This document shows positions 34,895 through 44,340 of a DNA stretch of 64,000 nucleotides, in pieces. The stretch is from Njordibacter sp937773555. GTDB lineage: Bacteria > Pseudomonadota > Gammaproteobacteria > Pseudomonadales > Balneatricaceae. Both the position numbers and the translations under genes were made by a program. The stretch spans positions 806,001-870,000 of the forward strand of contig NZ_CP159830.1 in the NCBI RefSeq assembly GCF_047730085.1, written 5' to 3'. The notes below the pieces were generated by a model. The model did no database searches and was not told the origin of the DNA. It saw only the letters and a program-made list of their open reading frames with translations. Each line of letters starts with the position of its first letter. Position 1 is the stretch's first letter.

Positions 34895-35977
34895 ATGTTG
34901 TTATGGTTAGCAGATTACTTATCCCAGTATTATAGTGCCTTTGGTGTTTTTCAGTACCTCACTATGCGCGGCATTATGGGGGTGCTCACAGCGTTATTTA
35001 TTGCGATGGCTATTGGCCCGTATATGATTGAGCAATTAAAGGCTAAACAAATTGGCCAATCTATTCGTGAAGATGGCCCGCAAAGCCACTTGGTTAAAGC
35101 AGGCACCCCAACCATGGGAGGCGCTCTGATATTAGTGGCTATTCTCATCAGCGCTTTGTTATGGGGAGACTTAACCAATCGTTATATTTGGGTCACCATT
35201 GCCGTAACTGCAGTGTTTGGTGCGGTAGGTTGGGTAGATGATTACCGTAAAGTGGTGGAAAAAAACTCCCGTGGACTCATTGCAAGGTGGAAGTATTTTT
35301 GGCAATCAGTAGGAGGGCTAGGGGCTGCTTTATTCTTATACTATAGTGCGCAAACTCCGCAAGAATTAGAACTTATCGTGCCATTTTTTAAAACTGTTGG
35401 CATTAACATTGGTGTGTTTTACATCCTACTCACTTATTTTGTCATTGTGGGCACGTCAAACGCGGTCAACCTTACTGACGGCTTAGATGGTTTGGCGATA
35501 TTACCTACGGTATTGATCGCTGGCGCATTAGCCGTATTTGCCTATTTGACTGGGCACTCAGTATTTTCTGAATACCTGAATATCCCATACATTAGGGGTG
35601 CAGGAGAATTGGTAGTATTTTGTGCAGCCATCGTGGGTGCTGGCATGGGTTTTTTATGGTTTAACACCTATCCTGCCCAAGTGTTTATGGGCGACGTTGG
35701 CGCATTGGCTTTAGGTGCTGCCCTGGGCGTTGTGGCGGTTATCGTGAGACAAGAATTAGTATTGTTAATTATGGGGGGCGTATTTGTAATGGAAACTGTC
35801 TCAGTTATCTTGCAGGTGGCTTCATTTAAATTAACAGGTAAGCGTATTTTTCGCATGGCGCCGATACACCATCACTTTGAGCTTAAAGGCTGGCCAGAAC
35901 CAAGAATTATTGTACGCTTTTGGATTATTACCGTGATATTAGTATTGATCGGTCTGGCAACCCTTAAATTACGCTAA
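34895..35977 (+). CDS. mraY: Phospho-MurNAc-pentapeptide transferase MraY
   Basis: Integral membrane enzyme that makes lipid I from UDP-MurNAc-pentapeptide and undecaprenyl phosphate. The 360 residues form about ten membrane helices and contain GTPTMGGALI, WVDDYRKVVEKNSRGL (catalytic Asp pair), NAVNLTDGLDGLAI and the C-terminal MAPIHHHFELKGWPE (HHH) motif. Confidence 0.98.
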   Translation: MLLWLADYLSQYYSAFGVFQYLTMRGIMGVLTALFIAMAIGPYMIEQLKAKQIGQSIREDGPQSHLVKAGTPTMGGALILVAILISALLWGDLTNRYIWVTIAVTAVFGAVGWVDDYRKVVEKNSRGLIARWKYFWQSVGGLGAALFLYYSAQTPQELELIVPFFKTVGINIGVFYILLTYFVIVGTSNAVNLTDGLDGLAILPTVLIAGALAVFAYLTGHSVFSEYLNIPYIRGAGELVVFCAAIVGAGMGFLWFNTYPAQVFMGDVGALALGAALGVVAVIVRQELVLLIMGGVFVMETVSVILQVASFKLTGKRIFRMAPIHHHFELKGWPEPRIIVRFWIITVILVLIGLATLKLR

Positions 35978-36010
35978 GTTAAGTTCAACTTTAAAGAGAC
36001 CTAATCGCCA

Positions 36011-37366
36011 ATGTCGTTGATAGTGAGTGATCGTTACAGTCTTATAATTGGTTTAGGTAAAACTGGGCTAGCATGTGCTCAGTATTTAGCGCATCAAGGT
36101 GAGCGGTTTCAGGTGGCTGATTCTAGAGAGTACCCACCGTTTTTAGATCAGCTCATATCAGAACAACCAGAGACACCAATACATTTAGGCGATTTCGCAC
36201 ATGATTTGTGCCTTAGTGCTAGCCAAATCATATTAAGCCCAGGTGTTTCTATGCAAGAACCTGCTTTAGTTGCAGCGGCTAAAGCAGGCGTTCCTATACG
36301 CAGTGACGTAGACATCTTTGCTCAGGCAGCGCGCTTAGCTGGTGTGCCTATAGTGGCAATTACTGGGTCTAACGCTAAAAGTACAGTGACTAGTTTAGTA
36401 GGGGAAATGGCTAAAGCAGCTGGTTTGAACGTTGCAGTTGGCGGTAATCTTGGCGAACCGTCAGTATCTTTATTAGCTAACGGCATAGATTTATACGTTC
36501 TGGAATTGTCTAGCTTCCAGTTAGAATGCACTACAGGTTTAGGGGCAACTGTGGCATGTGTGCTCAATGTGAGCCCTGATCACATGGATAGATATGACAA
36601 CCTCATGGCATACCACCAAGCAAAACACCGCGTTTTTCAAGCATGTAAAGCTGCAGTTATTAATGGTGATGACGCGCTGACTAACCCTTTAGTGCCAGGG
36701 TCTGTTACTCAAACACGATTTAGTTTAGGTGATCCTGATGTTGGCCAGTTTGGTGTGCGTAAGGAGGGCGATAAGGAATGGTTGGTTAAGGGGTTGCTAC
36801 CCATCATTGCGGTAAAGGAAATGGCAATGTCTGGTCGACATAACGTTGCTAATGCCTTGGCTGCAATGGCCCTAGGTCAGGCGGTTGGTTTGCCAATGAA
36901 AGCAATGATTGACACTCTAATGCGGTTTACAGGTTTGCCCCATCGATGTGAGCCAGTGGCTAACATTGGGGGAGTTGATTATATCAATGATTCAAAAGGC
37001 ACTAATGTAGGCGCAACTGTAGCGGCGTTGGAAGGTTTGGGTCCAGATGTTGCTGGTAAAATTATTCTCATTGCTGGAGGTGTCGGTAAGGGAGCAGATT
37101 TTTCTGACCTGGTTGGGCCATTGTCACGATATGGCAAGCACACTTTATTAGTCGGTGAGGACGCGCAACATATCGCACAGGCATTAGCTGATAAAGTGAC
37201 ATTTAGCCATGCAATAGGCATGCAAGAGGCCCTCACTATGGCCCACGGGCTGGCTGTTAGTGGTGATTTGGTGCTGTTATCTCCAGCGTGTGCTAGCTTT
37301 GATGCCTACACAGGATTTGAAGCAAGAGGCGATCACTTCGCAGAATTGGTGAGGACTTTGGTATGA
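36011..37366 (+). CDS. murD: UDP-MurNAc-L-Ala:D-glutamate ligase MurD
   Basis: Adds D-glutamate to UDP-MurNAc-L-Ala. The 451 residues show the Rossmann-like N-terminus LIIGLGKTGLACAQYL, the P-loop GSNAKSTVTSL near residue 117 (the Pseudomonas-type variant of GTNGKST), ELSSFQLE, NVSPDHMDRY and NDSKGTNVGAT. Starts 33 nt after mraY and overlaps ftsW by 4 nt. Confidence 0.97.
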   Translation: MSLIVSDRYSLIIGLGKTGLACAQYLAHQGERFQVADSREYPPFLDQLISEQPETPIHLGDFAHDLCLSASQIILSPGVSMQEPALVAAAKAGVPIRSDVDIFAQAARLAGVPIVAITGSNAKSTVTSLVGEMAKAAGLNVAVGGNLGEPSVSLLANGIDLYVLELSSFQLECTTGLGATVACVLNVSPDHMDRYDNLMAYHQAKHRVFQACKAAVINGDDALTNPLVPGSVTQTRFSLGDPDVGQFGVRKEGDKEWLVKGLLPIIAVKEMAMSGRHNVANALAAMALGQAVGLPMKAMIDTLMRFTGLPHRCEPVANIGGVDYINDSKGTNVGATVAALEGLGPDVAGKIILIAGGVGKGADFSDLVGPLSRYGKHTLLVGEDAQHIAQALADKVTFSHAIGMQEALTMAHGLAVSGDLVLLSPACASFDAYTGFEARGDHFAELVRTLV

Positions 37367-38655
37367 TTTCGTTCTCTGAACAGTGGCGAACGGTAGTCAG
37401 TAAAAGGTTAGATTTAGCCTTGCTTTTGCCCGCCTTAGCCTTATCACTTATTGGTTACATCATGATCACATCAGCGTCCATGGATGTGGTGGCGATTAAG
37501 TTTAACGATCCTTTTTACCAAAGTAAGCGCCAGCTATTATTCATCATTTTAGGTAGCCTCAGTCTGATGGTGTGCCTACTTACGCCGGTGCAGGTATGGC
37601 AAAAACAAAGCCCATACTTGTTGTTGCTTGCACTAGTGTTGTTGGTTGCCGTATTGGTTCCCGGATTAGGGCGAAGTGTGAACGGAAGTACGCGATGGAT
37701 CCCTATAGGTTCACTAAGCTTGCAACCTTCGGAGTTTGCCAAAATAGCAGTGGTAGCATTTATGGCTGGTTACTTGGTGCGTCAGCAGCATGAGATTCGA
37801 AATCACTTTTCTGGGTTCTCAAAGTCGCTAGTGGTCCTAGGTGCGTTTATAGTACTACTTTTGTTAGAGCCAGATTTTGGTGCGGTAGTGGTGATGATGT
37901 GCGCCGTATTAGGCATGTTTTTTTTAGGGGGTATGCGTAAACGTCATATTTCTATCGTACTTGTGGCTGCTGCAGCCCTGGGTGCAATCACTATTTTTGC
38001 TGCTGAGTACCGAGTGAAACGCCTAATGACCTACCTAGACCCTTGGGGTGATCCTTTTGGTAGCGGCTACCAATTAACTCAGGCCCAAATTGCGTTTGGT
38101 AGAGGTGGCTGGTTCGGTGAAGGCTTAGGTCAAAGCATGCAAAAGCTATTTTATTTGCCTGAAGCTCATACAGACTTTGTGTATTCAGTATTGGCCGAAG
38201 AGTGGGGAGCCTTTGGTGCTTTAATTGTTGTGGCTTTGTACGGTGTGCTCATCGTTCGCGGCCTGCACGTGGGCCAAAAAGCTGAACGTTTGGGCCGCCA
38301 TTTTTCTGCCTACTTAGCGTATGGTTTGGTATTATTAATTACCGCTCAAGCGATGATTAATATTGGCGTAAACCTGGGGCTCTTGCCGACCAAAGGTTTA
38401 ACTCTTCCGTTTGTTAGCTACGGTGGCAGCAGCATGTTGGCATGTGCCAGTAGTTTGGGTATTTTGTTGCGCATATCATTAGAAAATAATACAGAATCTG
38501 TGGGATCGTCAAGTGCATATTCGATCCATGGCGAGGCTTCTCAGCGCGCATCAGCGCCTGCAAGTGGGCTAGGTGCAAAACCAACCCCGGGGCTTGAAGA
38601 TGTGGACCAATGGTTTGATACTGAAAATAAAAAGCCGGGCCAGCTTTATGAATAG
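37363..38655 (+). CDS. ftsW: Septal peptidoglycan polymerase FtsW (SEDS)
   Basis: SEDS-family glycosyltransferase that polymerises lipid II at the septum with FtsI. The 430 residues have about ten membrane helices; family motifs include GSTRWIPIGSLSLQPSEFAK (in part), LLEPDFGAVVVM, YQLTQAQIAFGRGGWFGEGLG (in part) and PFVSYGGSS. A cytoplasmic tail of about 55 residues after the last helix is rich in Ser, Ala and Gly. Overlaps murD by 4 nt and murG by 8 nt. Confidence 0.97.
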   Translation: MISFSEQWRTVVSKRLDLALLLPALALSLIGYIMITSASMDVVAIKFNDPFYQSKRQLLFIILGSLSLMVCLLTPVQVWQKQSPYLLLLALVLLVAVLVPGLGRSVNGSTRWIPIGSLSLQPSEFAKIAVVAFMAGYLVRQQHEIRNHFSGFSKSLVVLGAFIVLLLLEPDFGAVVVMMCAVLGMFFLGGMRKRHISIVLVAAAALGAITIFAAEYRVKRLMTYLDPWGDPFGSGYQLTQAQIAFGRGGWFGEGLGQSMQKLFYLPEAHTDFVYSVLAEEWGAFGALIVVALYGVLIVRGLHVGQKAERLGRHFSAYLAYGLVLLITAQAMINIGVNLGLLPTKGLTLPFVSYGGSSMLACASSLGILLRISLENNTESVGSSSAYSIHGEASQRASAPASGLGAKPTPGLEDVDQWFDTENKKPGQLYE

Positions 38656-39727
38656 GCCCAATAATACAACTCATATCAAGCGTGTGCTCATCATGGCAGC
38701 AGGCACCGGCGGCCATGTTTATCCAGCTTTAGCAACGGCTGCGATCTTAAAGAAGGAAGATTGGGAAGTAGAATGGTTGGGTACTGGCAGAGGCATAGAA
38801 GCCCGCTTGGTGCCAGAAGCAGGATTTAAATTAAACTGTATTGATGTTGTGGGATTGCGTGGTAAAGGTTTTTTGTCGTTATTGCTTGCACCCTGGCGTT
38901 TATGTAAATCTTTGCTACAGTCGATTAAAATTGTCTATCGATTTAAGCCCCACTGTGTTTTGGGCATGGGTGGCTTTGTCGCAGGGCCGGGTGGTTTGGC
39001 GACCAAGTTGTTAGGCGTGCCGCTCATTTTACATGAACAAAATGCAATTCCTGGCCTTACCAATCGCCTATTACGCCCCTTTGCTAAGAGAACCTTGCAA
39101 GCCTTTTCTGGTAGCTTTTCTGATGGAAAAGCGATCACTGTAGGTAACCCATTACGATCTAATATTACGCCAAATAAATCAGCACATGATGGGCTTCGAG
39201 TGCTGATTGTAGGTGGCAGCCTTGGTGCGATGGTTCTTAACCAGCGGGTACCTAAAGCAATGGCGTTATTAGCGGCTGATGAAAGGCCTCAAATATGGCA
39301 TCAAACAGGGCCGAAACATCACCAAGAGACTCAAGCTGGGTACGATAAGGCTAAAGTTGTTGCCAAGGTGGAAGCCTATATCGATGATATGGGGCTAGCT
39401 TATGCTTGGGCTGATTTAGTTATCTGTCGTTCGGGAGCCCTAACGGTAAGCGAATTAGCCGGTGCTGGAGTGGCTTCAATATTGGTGCCGTATCCCCACG
39501 CTGTAGACGATCATCAAACTGCTAATGCAGCGGTTCTGGTTAGCGCTGGTGCAGCCATTTTATTACCACAAACACAGCTTTCACCTGATACCTTAAGTGA
39601 AAATATTAGGGCTTTACAAAGCCACCCAATAACCCTAAACACTATGGCCACCGCAGCGTTAACCTATGCCGCACCAAAGGCCGCTTATACTGTAGCAAAG
39701 CACTGCATGGAGATTGCCCGTGGTTAA
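38648..39727 (+). CDS. murG: Lipid II synthase MurG
   Basis: Peripheral membrane glycosyltransferase that adds GlcNAc to lipid I. I start at ATG 38648 (MNRPNNTTH), overlapping the ftsW stop by 8 nt, giving 359 residues; the open frame extends back to 38573 in ftsW. Motifs are MAAGTGGHVYPALA (first G-loop), GMGGFVAGPGGLA, HEQNAIPGL, GGSLGAMVLN and CRSGALTVSELAGAG with the C-terminal UDP-GlcNAc site and VDDHQTANA. Confidence 0.97.
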   Translation: MNRPNNTTHIKRVLIMAAGTGGHVYPALATAAILKKEDWEVEWLGTGRGIEARLVPEAGFKLNCIDVVGLRGKGFLSLLLAPWRLCKSLLQSIKIVYRFKPHCVLGMGGFVAGPGGLATKLLGVPLILHEQNAIPGLTNRLLRPFAKRTLQAFSGSFSDGKAITVGNPLRSNITPNKSAHDGLRVLIVGGSLGAMVLNQRVPKAMALLAADERPQIWHQTGPKHHQETQAGYDKAKVVAKVEAYIDDMGLAYAWADLVICRSGALTVSELAGAGVASILVPYPHAVDDHQTANAAVLVSAGAAILLPQTQLSPDTLSENIRALQSHPITLNTMATAALTYAAPKAAYTVAKHCMEIARG

Positions 39728-41156
39728 AATTGTCCCACCAAATCAATATACAATTCCAGAAATGAGACGTATAAAGCGTATTCATTTTGTAGGTATTGGC
39801 GGTGTTGGAATGTGTGGCATTGCTGAGGTGTTGCTCAACCAAGGATATGAGATTAGTGGCTCAGACATCAAAGTAAGCCCAGTGACTCAGCGTTTGGCTA
39901 GTCATGGAGCACAGATTTTTATTGGACATCAAGAAGCCAACGTCCGTGGAGCTCATGTTGTGGTGGTATCTACAGCTGTAACTGAAGAGAACTCAGAACT
40001 AATGGCTGCACGCGCTCATCGTATTCCGGTTGTGCAACGGGCCCAAATGTTAGCCGAACTAATGCGTTATCGCCATGGTATTGCCGTCGCAGGAACTCAT
40101 GGGAAAACCACTACTACTTCATTGGTTGCCTCAGTTTTGGCTGCTGGAGGACTAGATCCAACCTTTGTTATTGGCGGTAAACTGACAAGTTCTGGAACTA
40201 ATGCCAAGCTAGGAGCTAGCGCCTACTTAGTCGCTGAAGCAGATGAAAGTGATGCATCCTTTTTACATTTGCAGCCCTTAACGTCTATCGTAACCAATAT
40301 TGACGCAGATCATATGTCTACCTATGAAGGAGACTTTAACCGATTAAAGAAAACCTTTGTTGAATTCCTCCACAACCTGCCATTTTATGGCTTGGCTATT
40401 GTGTGTGTAGATGATCCAGTGGTGTGGGAAATATTACCTCAGGTAAGCCGGCCACTAATGACTTATGGCTTTGACGAAAGTGCAGATGTAAAGGCCATCA
40501 ATCTTGTCCAAAAAGGAATGGTTACTTCATTTGCAGTGTGTAGAAAAGGTCATGAAGACCTAGATATTGCCCTTACCATGCCAGGTAAACACAATGTGCA
40601 AAACGCCTTAGCAGCTATTGCCGTTGCGACAGATCTAGAAGTGGCAGATGAACATATTGTGTCTGGTTTAAATGAATTTTCAGGAGTTGGGCGACGTTTT
40701 CAGGTGCTGGGTGATTATCCGGCACAGCAAGGCATGGCCACCTTGGTGGACGATTATGGTCACCATCCAAGAGAAGTTTCTGCGACCATTGATGCCATTC
40801 GTGCTGGCTGGCCAGGCCGCCGTTTAGTAATGGTCTATCAGCCTCACAGATACTCCCGCACAAGAGACTTATATGAAGATTTTGTAGATGTGTTGTCTCG
40901 TGTAGATGTACTCATTTTATTAGACATTTACCCTGCTGGCGAAGAACCTATTAATGGTGCTGATGGGCGTAGTTTATGTCGCAGTATTCGTTCGAGGGGT
41001 CAGGTGGACCCAATTTTTGTGGAGCGCGGCGCTGCTGTTGCTCCAGTTCTGGAAAATATTTTACTGGCTGGTGATCTCTTGCTAACTCAAGGGGCGGGTG
41101 ACATTGGGCAAATTTCCCGAGCGCTACTTGAAACTATGCATCAAGAAGAATCCTAG
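39720..41156 (+). CDS. murC: UDP-MurNAc:L-alanine ligase MurC
   Basis: Adds the first residue of the stem peptide. GTG 39720 overlaps the murG end by 8 nt and gives 478 residues; TTG 39714 is also in frame. The N-terminus then contains MRRIKRIHFVGIGGVGMCGIA in register with E. coli (shown here only as HFVGIGGVGM). The P-loop is GTHGKTTTT near residue 120; EADESDASFLHL and the DDYGHHPREV motif are present. ddl follows immediately. Confidence 0.97.
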   Translation: MVKIVPPNQYTIPEMRRIKRIHFVGIGGVGMCGIAEVLLNQGYEISGSDIKVSPVTQRLASHGAQIFIGHQEANVRGAHVVVVSTAVTEENSELMAARAHRIPVVQRAQMLAELMRYRHGIAVAGTHGKTTTTSLVASVLAAGGLDPTFVIGGKLTSSGTNAKLGASAYLVAEADESDASFLHLQPLTSIVTNIDADHMSTYEGDFNRLKKTFVEFLHNLPFYGLAIVCVDDPVVWEILPQVSRPLMTYGFDESADVKAINLVQKGMVTSFAVCRKGHEDLDIALTMPGKHNVQNALAAIAVATDLEVADEHIVSGLNEFSGVGRRFQVLGDYPAQQGMATLVDDYGHHPREVSATIDAIRAGWPGRRLVMVYQPHRYSRTRDLYEDFVDVLSRVDVLILLDIYPAGEEPINGADGRSLCRSIRSRGQVDPIFVERGAAVAPVLENILLAGDLLLTQGAGDIGQISRALLETMHQEES

Positions 41157-42131
41157 ATGAAGAATATGAATCTGTCTCAGAATTGGGCGCATCTGCTCAC
41201 AGTGCCTAAAGAACGCATTGCAGTTATTTATGGTGGCACTTCAGCAGAACGTGAAATTTCCCTGATGAGTGGTAAGCAAGTACTGGCCCACTTGCAAAGT
41301 GCAGGTGTGAATGCCTTTGGTCTAGACCTAGGAGCTGATGGTCAAGATCAGGTGACTCAGCTGCAGCAGGTCAATATGGATGCTGCGTTTATTATCCTGC
41401 ATGGCCGTGGCGGTGAAGATGGAACGCTTCAGGGCGTGCTTGAATTCATGGCTGTGCCCTACACCGGTTGTGGTGTTTTGGCCTCTAGCTTGGGCATGAA
41501 CAAACTAATGACTAAACTGGTGTGGCTGGCTCAAGGGGTAAGAACACCGGCGTATGAAGTTTTAAATGATTCTAGCAATTGGGCTGAGGTTGCTAAGCGC
41601 CTTGGGTTACCGTTGGTGGTAAAGCCAGTTCACGAAGGGTCTAGTTTAGGCATCAATATTGTTGATTCTGCTGCAACCTTAGAACGAGCTTACCGAGATG
41701 CAGCAGAATACGATCGTGACGTCATGGCGGAGCAATTTATTGACGGTGATGAGTACACCGTGCCTATACTCAACGACCTTTCATTGCCCGCTATTCGGTT
41801 GGAAACTGACAATATTTTTTATGACCTACAAGCCAAGTATTACTCTGAGAAGACGCGATATTTATTTGATAACCCTATGACTAAAACGCAACAGCAGGGT
41901 ATGCAGGATGAGTGCCGCTATGCATTTCAGGTATTAGGTTGCCGAGATTGGGGGCGCATCGATGTGATGCGTGATAAACACGGGGAAAATTGGTTATTAG
42001 AAGTCAATACAGCGCCTGGCATGACCAGCCACAGCTTAGTGCCTATGGCTGCCGAAGCTGCCGGGCTAAGTTTTGCGCAATTAACGTTAGTTATTTTGAA
42101 CTTAGCGTTAGCTCGCTTTAAGGATGGGTAA
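41157..42131 (+). CDS. ddl: D-alanine-D-alanine ligase Ddl
   Basis: ATP-grasp enzyme producing D-Ala-D-Ala for MurF. The 324 residues include IAVIYGGTSAEREISLMSG (in part), LHGRGGEDGTLQG, YTGCGVLASSLGMNK, KPVHEGSSLGI, DGDEYTVPIL, and the metal-binding end LLEVNTAPGMTSHSL. It abuts the murC stop and precedes ftsQ by 5 nt, matching DdlB of the cluster. Confidence 0.97.
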   Translation: MKNMNLSQNWAHLLTVPKERIAVIYGGTSAEREISLMSGKQVLAHLQSAGVNAFGLDLGADGQDQVTQLQQVNMDAAFIILHGRGGEDGTLQGVLEFMAVPYTGCGVLASSLGMNKLMTKLVWLAQGVRTPAYEVLNDSSNWAEVAKRLGLPLVVKPVHEGSSLGINIVDSAATLERAYRDAAEYDRDVMAEQFIDGDEYTVPILNDLSLPAIRLETDNIFYDLQAKYYSEKTRYLFDNPMTKTQQQGMQDECRYAFQVLGCRDWGRIDVMRDKHGENWLLEVNTAPGMTSHSLVPMAAEAAGLSFAQLTLVILNLALARFKDG

Positions 42132-42136
42132 TAACT

Positions 42137-42859
42137 ATGGCTAATAAAGCTCAGACAGCCCGCTGGAGCTGGGGTGCTAAGTTGCTTCTGGTGCTTGTAT
42201 TGCTTACGGCAGGCGTACTGGCGTGGCAGTCTATCCAGCCATGGCTGCAGCGGCCGTTGCACCAAATTATTTTACAAACAGATATACCTGCTACAGAAAA
42301 AATAGCTTTACAAGTACAGCTCAATGGCCACTTATCAGATTCTTTTTTTAGAGCAAACTTACAAGAGATTCGTGAGGAGGTAGAAAGCCACTCCTGGGTA
42401 AGTGACGCCAAGGTGAGCCGTGTGTGGCCCAATCGTTTAATGGTAGAGGCGTCGCAACAGATTTTCATAGCCCGTTGGCACGATGGTGGTTTTATTAACC
42501 ATGAAGGTGAGCTCGTGTTAGTTTCACCTAGTAAGGTAAAAGGTCTTGATCAATTGCCTATACTGGCCGGTCCTGCAGGGAGCGCGTGGGCAATGAGCCA
42601 ATTGTTTCGGCAAATGACTTGGATGGTGGGCCGAGATGATCTGAGTATTGATCAGCTCTCTATGGCTGGCCGTGGAGCAGTTGAACTACGTCTGGATAAC
42701 GGCATTATCTTGGTGCTTGGGCGAGATGAAGTGTTGCCTAGATTGCGACGTTTAATGAAGGTCTACCATAGCCATTTTCTCACTAAAGCCAGCACTATTA
42801 AACGCATAGATGGCCGTTACGCACACGGTGTATCTGTGGCATGGAAAGAGGCGAGTTAA
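42137..42859 (+). CDS. ftsQ: Cell division protein FtsQ
   Basis: Bitopic membrane protein linking early and late divisome proteins. The 240 residues have a basic N-terminus, a single membrane helix (about 15-34), a POTRA domain (about 50-115, with VESHSWVSDAKVSRVWPNRL) and the FtsQ beta domain. Slightly shorter than E. coli FtsQ (276). Position between ddl and ftsA confirms the identity. Confidence 0.95.
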   Translation: MANKAQTARWSWGAKLLLVLVLLTAGVLAWQSIQPWLQRPLHQIILQTDIPATEKIALQVQLNGHLSDSFFRANLQEIREEVESHSWVSDAKVSRVWPNRLMVEASQQIFIARWHDGGFINHEGELVLVSPSKVKGLDQLPILAGPAGSAWAMSQLFRQMTWMVGRDDLSIDQLSMAGRGAVELRLDNGIILVLGRDEVLPRLRRLMKVYHSHFLTKASTIKRIDGRYAHGVSVAWKEAS

Positions 42860-42927
42860 AACGCATTATTGAGCCGCCATATTGGCACTAATTTGCTCGA
42901 TTAATCCACCACTTAGGAGCTAAAGTG

Positions 42928-42936
42928 TGGGATAAT
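42928..42936 (+). promoter_or_regulatory. Candidate extended -10 promoter before ftsA
   Basis: TGGGATAAT (42928-42936) is a TGn extended -10 in the 140-bp ftsQ-ftsA gap, the only long gap between ddl and ftsZ. Division clusters commonly carry internal promoters here. Confidence 0.35.
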
Positions 42937-42950
42937 TAAGGAACATATAA

Positions 42951-42983
42951 ATGGCCTTTTTAGGCCGCTTGAAAAACGCATAA
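42951..42983 (+). CDS. Possible ten-codon leader peptide before ftsA
   Basis: ATG 42951 opens MAFLGRLKNA and stops at 42983. AAGGAA lies 9 nt upstream and the ftsA start is 16 nt downstream. Its start region can form the small stem GGCC-TTTTTA-GGCC. Too short to judge by coding statistics; could be chance. Confidence 0.25.
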   Translation: MAFLGRLKNA

Positions 42984-42999
42984 ATAAGGGAAGGTTTGG

Positions 43000-44247
43000 G
43001 TGGCAGACACGGCAATAAAACCCATGGTAGTTGGGTTGGATATCGGTACCTCTAAAGTGGTCGCTATGGTGGCTGAGCTGGGTGACGATGGTCAACTCCA
43101 AGTTGTGGGTATCGGTGCTCAAGAGTCTCGTGGTTTAAAGCGAGGTATTGTTGCCAACATCGAATCTACCGTGTTGTCGGTAAAGCGAGCTATTGAAGAA
43201 GCTGAGCTTATGGCTGACTGTAAAATTAATACGGTGGCTGTAGGAATTGGCGGTAACCACATTAGCAGTATGAACTCCCACGGTATTGTGGCTATACAGG
43301 CTGGTGAAGTGTCTGAACTTGATTTGGAGCGGGTTATTGAAGCAGCTAGAGCGGTTGCCATTCCGTCGGACCAAAAGATTTTACATATTTTGCCACAAGA
43401 ATACGTTATCGATGGCCAAGAAGGCATTCAAGATCCGTTAGGCATGGCAGGTGTGCGGCTAGAAGCAAAAGTACATATTGTGACCTGTGCGCTGAACGTG
43501 GCACAAAATATTGAAAAGTGTGTAAGCCGGTGTGGCCTAGCACTAGATGACATTGTCCTTAATGCTCTGGCATCAAGCTATGCGGTGCTTACAGATGATG
43601 AAAAAGAATTGGGTGTGTGCTTAGTTGATATGGGTGGTGGCACGATTGATGTGGCTGTATTCACTGCAGGTGCTATTCGACACACAGCGGTGATACCTGT
43701 CGCTGGTGATCAAGTGACTAACGATATTGCCATGGCATTGCGCACGCCTACGGTTCATGCCGAAGATGTAAAAGTAAGGTATGCCTGTGCATTGGCACAG
43801 TTAACTGATTTATCGGAAAGTATTAAAGTGCCCAGTGTAGGTGATCGACCTGCCAGAGACCTGTCTCGCCAAGCTTTAGCTGAGGTTGTAGAGCCGCGTT
43901 ATGAAGAGTTATACACCCTAGTTCAGTCTGAATTAAGGCGCAGTGGATACGAAGACTTAATCGCAGCTGGCATGGTGTTAACGGGTGGCACAGCGCAGAT
44001 GGAGGGGGCGGTAGAGTTGGCAGAAGAGATCTTTCATATGCCAGTTCGATTAGCTAAACCGCACAAGGCCCAGGGGCCTGGTGGGTTGTTGGATAATCCA
44101 ACCTATTCTACCTGTGTGGGGCTGCTAAATTACGCCCAACAGGCAGGGCCTTCTGCTCAGGTGGTGACCTCTAGCAGATTGAGCCTTGGTTTTGATACAA
44201 GCCAATGGCTACTCAAGTTCAAAGCTTGGGTAAAGTCAAATTTTTAA
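43000..44247 (+). CDS. ftsA: Cell division protein FtsA
   Basis: Actin-like ATPase that tethers FtsZ to the inner membrane and recruits later division proteins. The 415 residues start at GTG 43000, with GGAAGG upstream. Actin-family phosphate motifs are GLDIGTSKVVAMV and LVDMGGGTIDVAVF, plus VLTGGTAQMEG; the C-terminal amphipathic membrane-targeting helix reads LLKFKAWVKSNF. ftsZ follows 93 nt later. Confidence 0.98.
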   Translation: MADTAIKPMVVGLDIGTSKVVAMVAELGDDGQLQVVGIGAQESRGLKRGIVANIESTVLSVKRAIEEAELMADCKINTVAVGIGGNHISSMNSHGIVAIQAGEVSELDLERVIEAARAVAIPSDQKILHILPQEYVIDGQEGIQDPLGMAGVRLEAKVHIVTCALNVAQNIEKCVSRCGLALDDIVLNALASSYAVLTDDEKELGVCLVDMGGGTIDVAVFTAGAIRHTAVIPVAGDQVTNDIAMALRTPTVHAEDVKVRYACALAQLTDLSESIKVPSVGDRPARDLSRQALAEVVEPRYEELYTLVQSELRRSGYEDLIAAGMVLTGGTAQMEGAVELAEEIFHMPVRLAKPHKAQGPGGLLDNPTYSTCVGLLNYAQQAGPSAQVVTSSRLSLGFDTSQWLLKFKAWVKSNF

Positions 44248-44340
44248 CGATAATTCACTCAGGTGAATGTCAAAAGGGAAGTCTGATATACGATAGGATT
44301 CGTGATCAGAAAAATAATAAATTAGACTAGGAGCAAGGCG

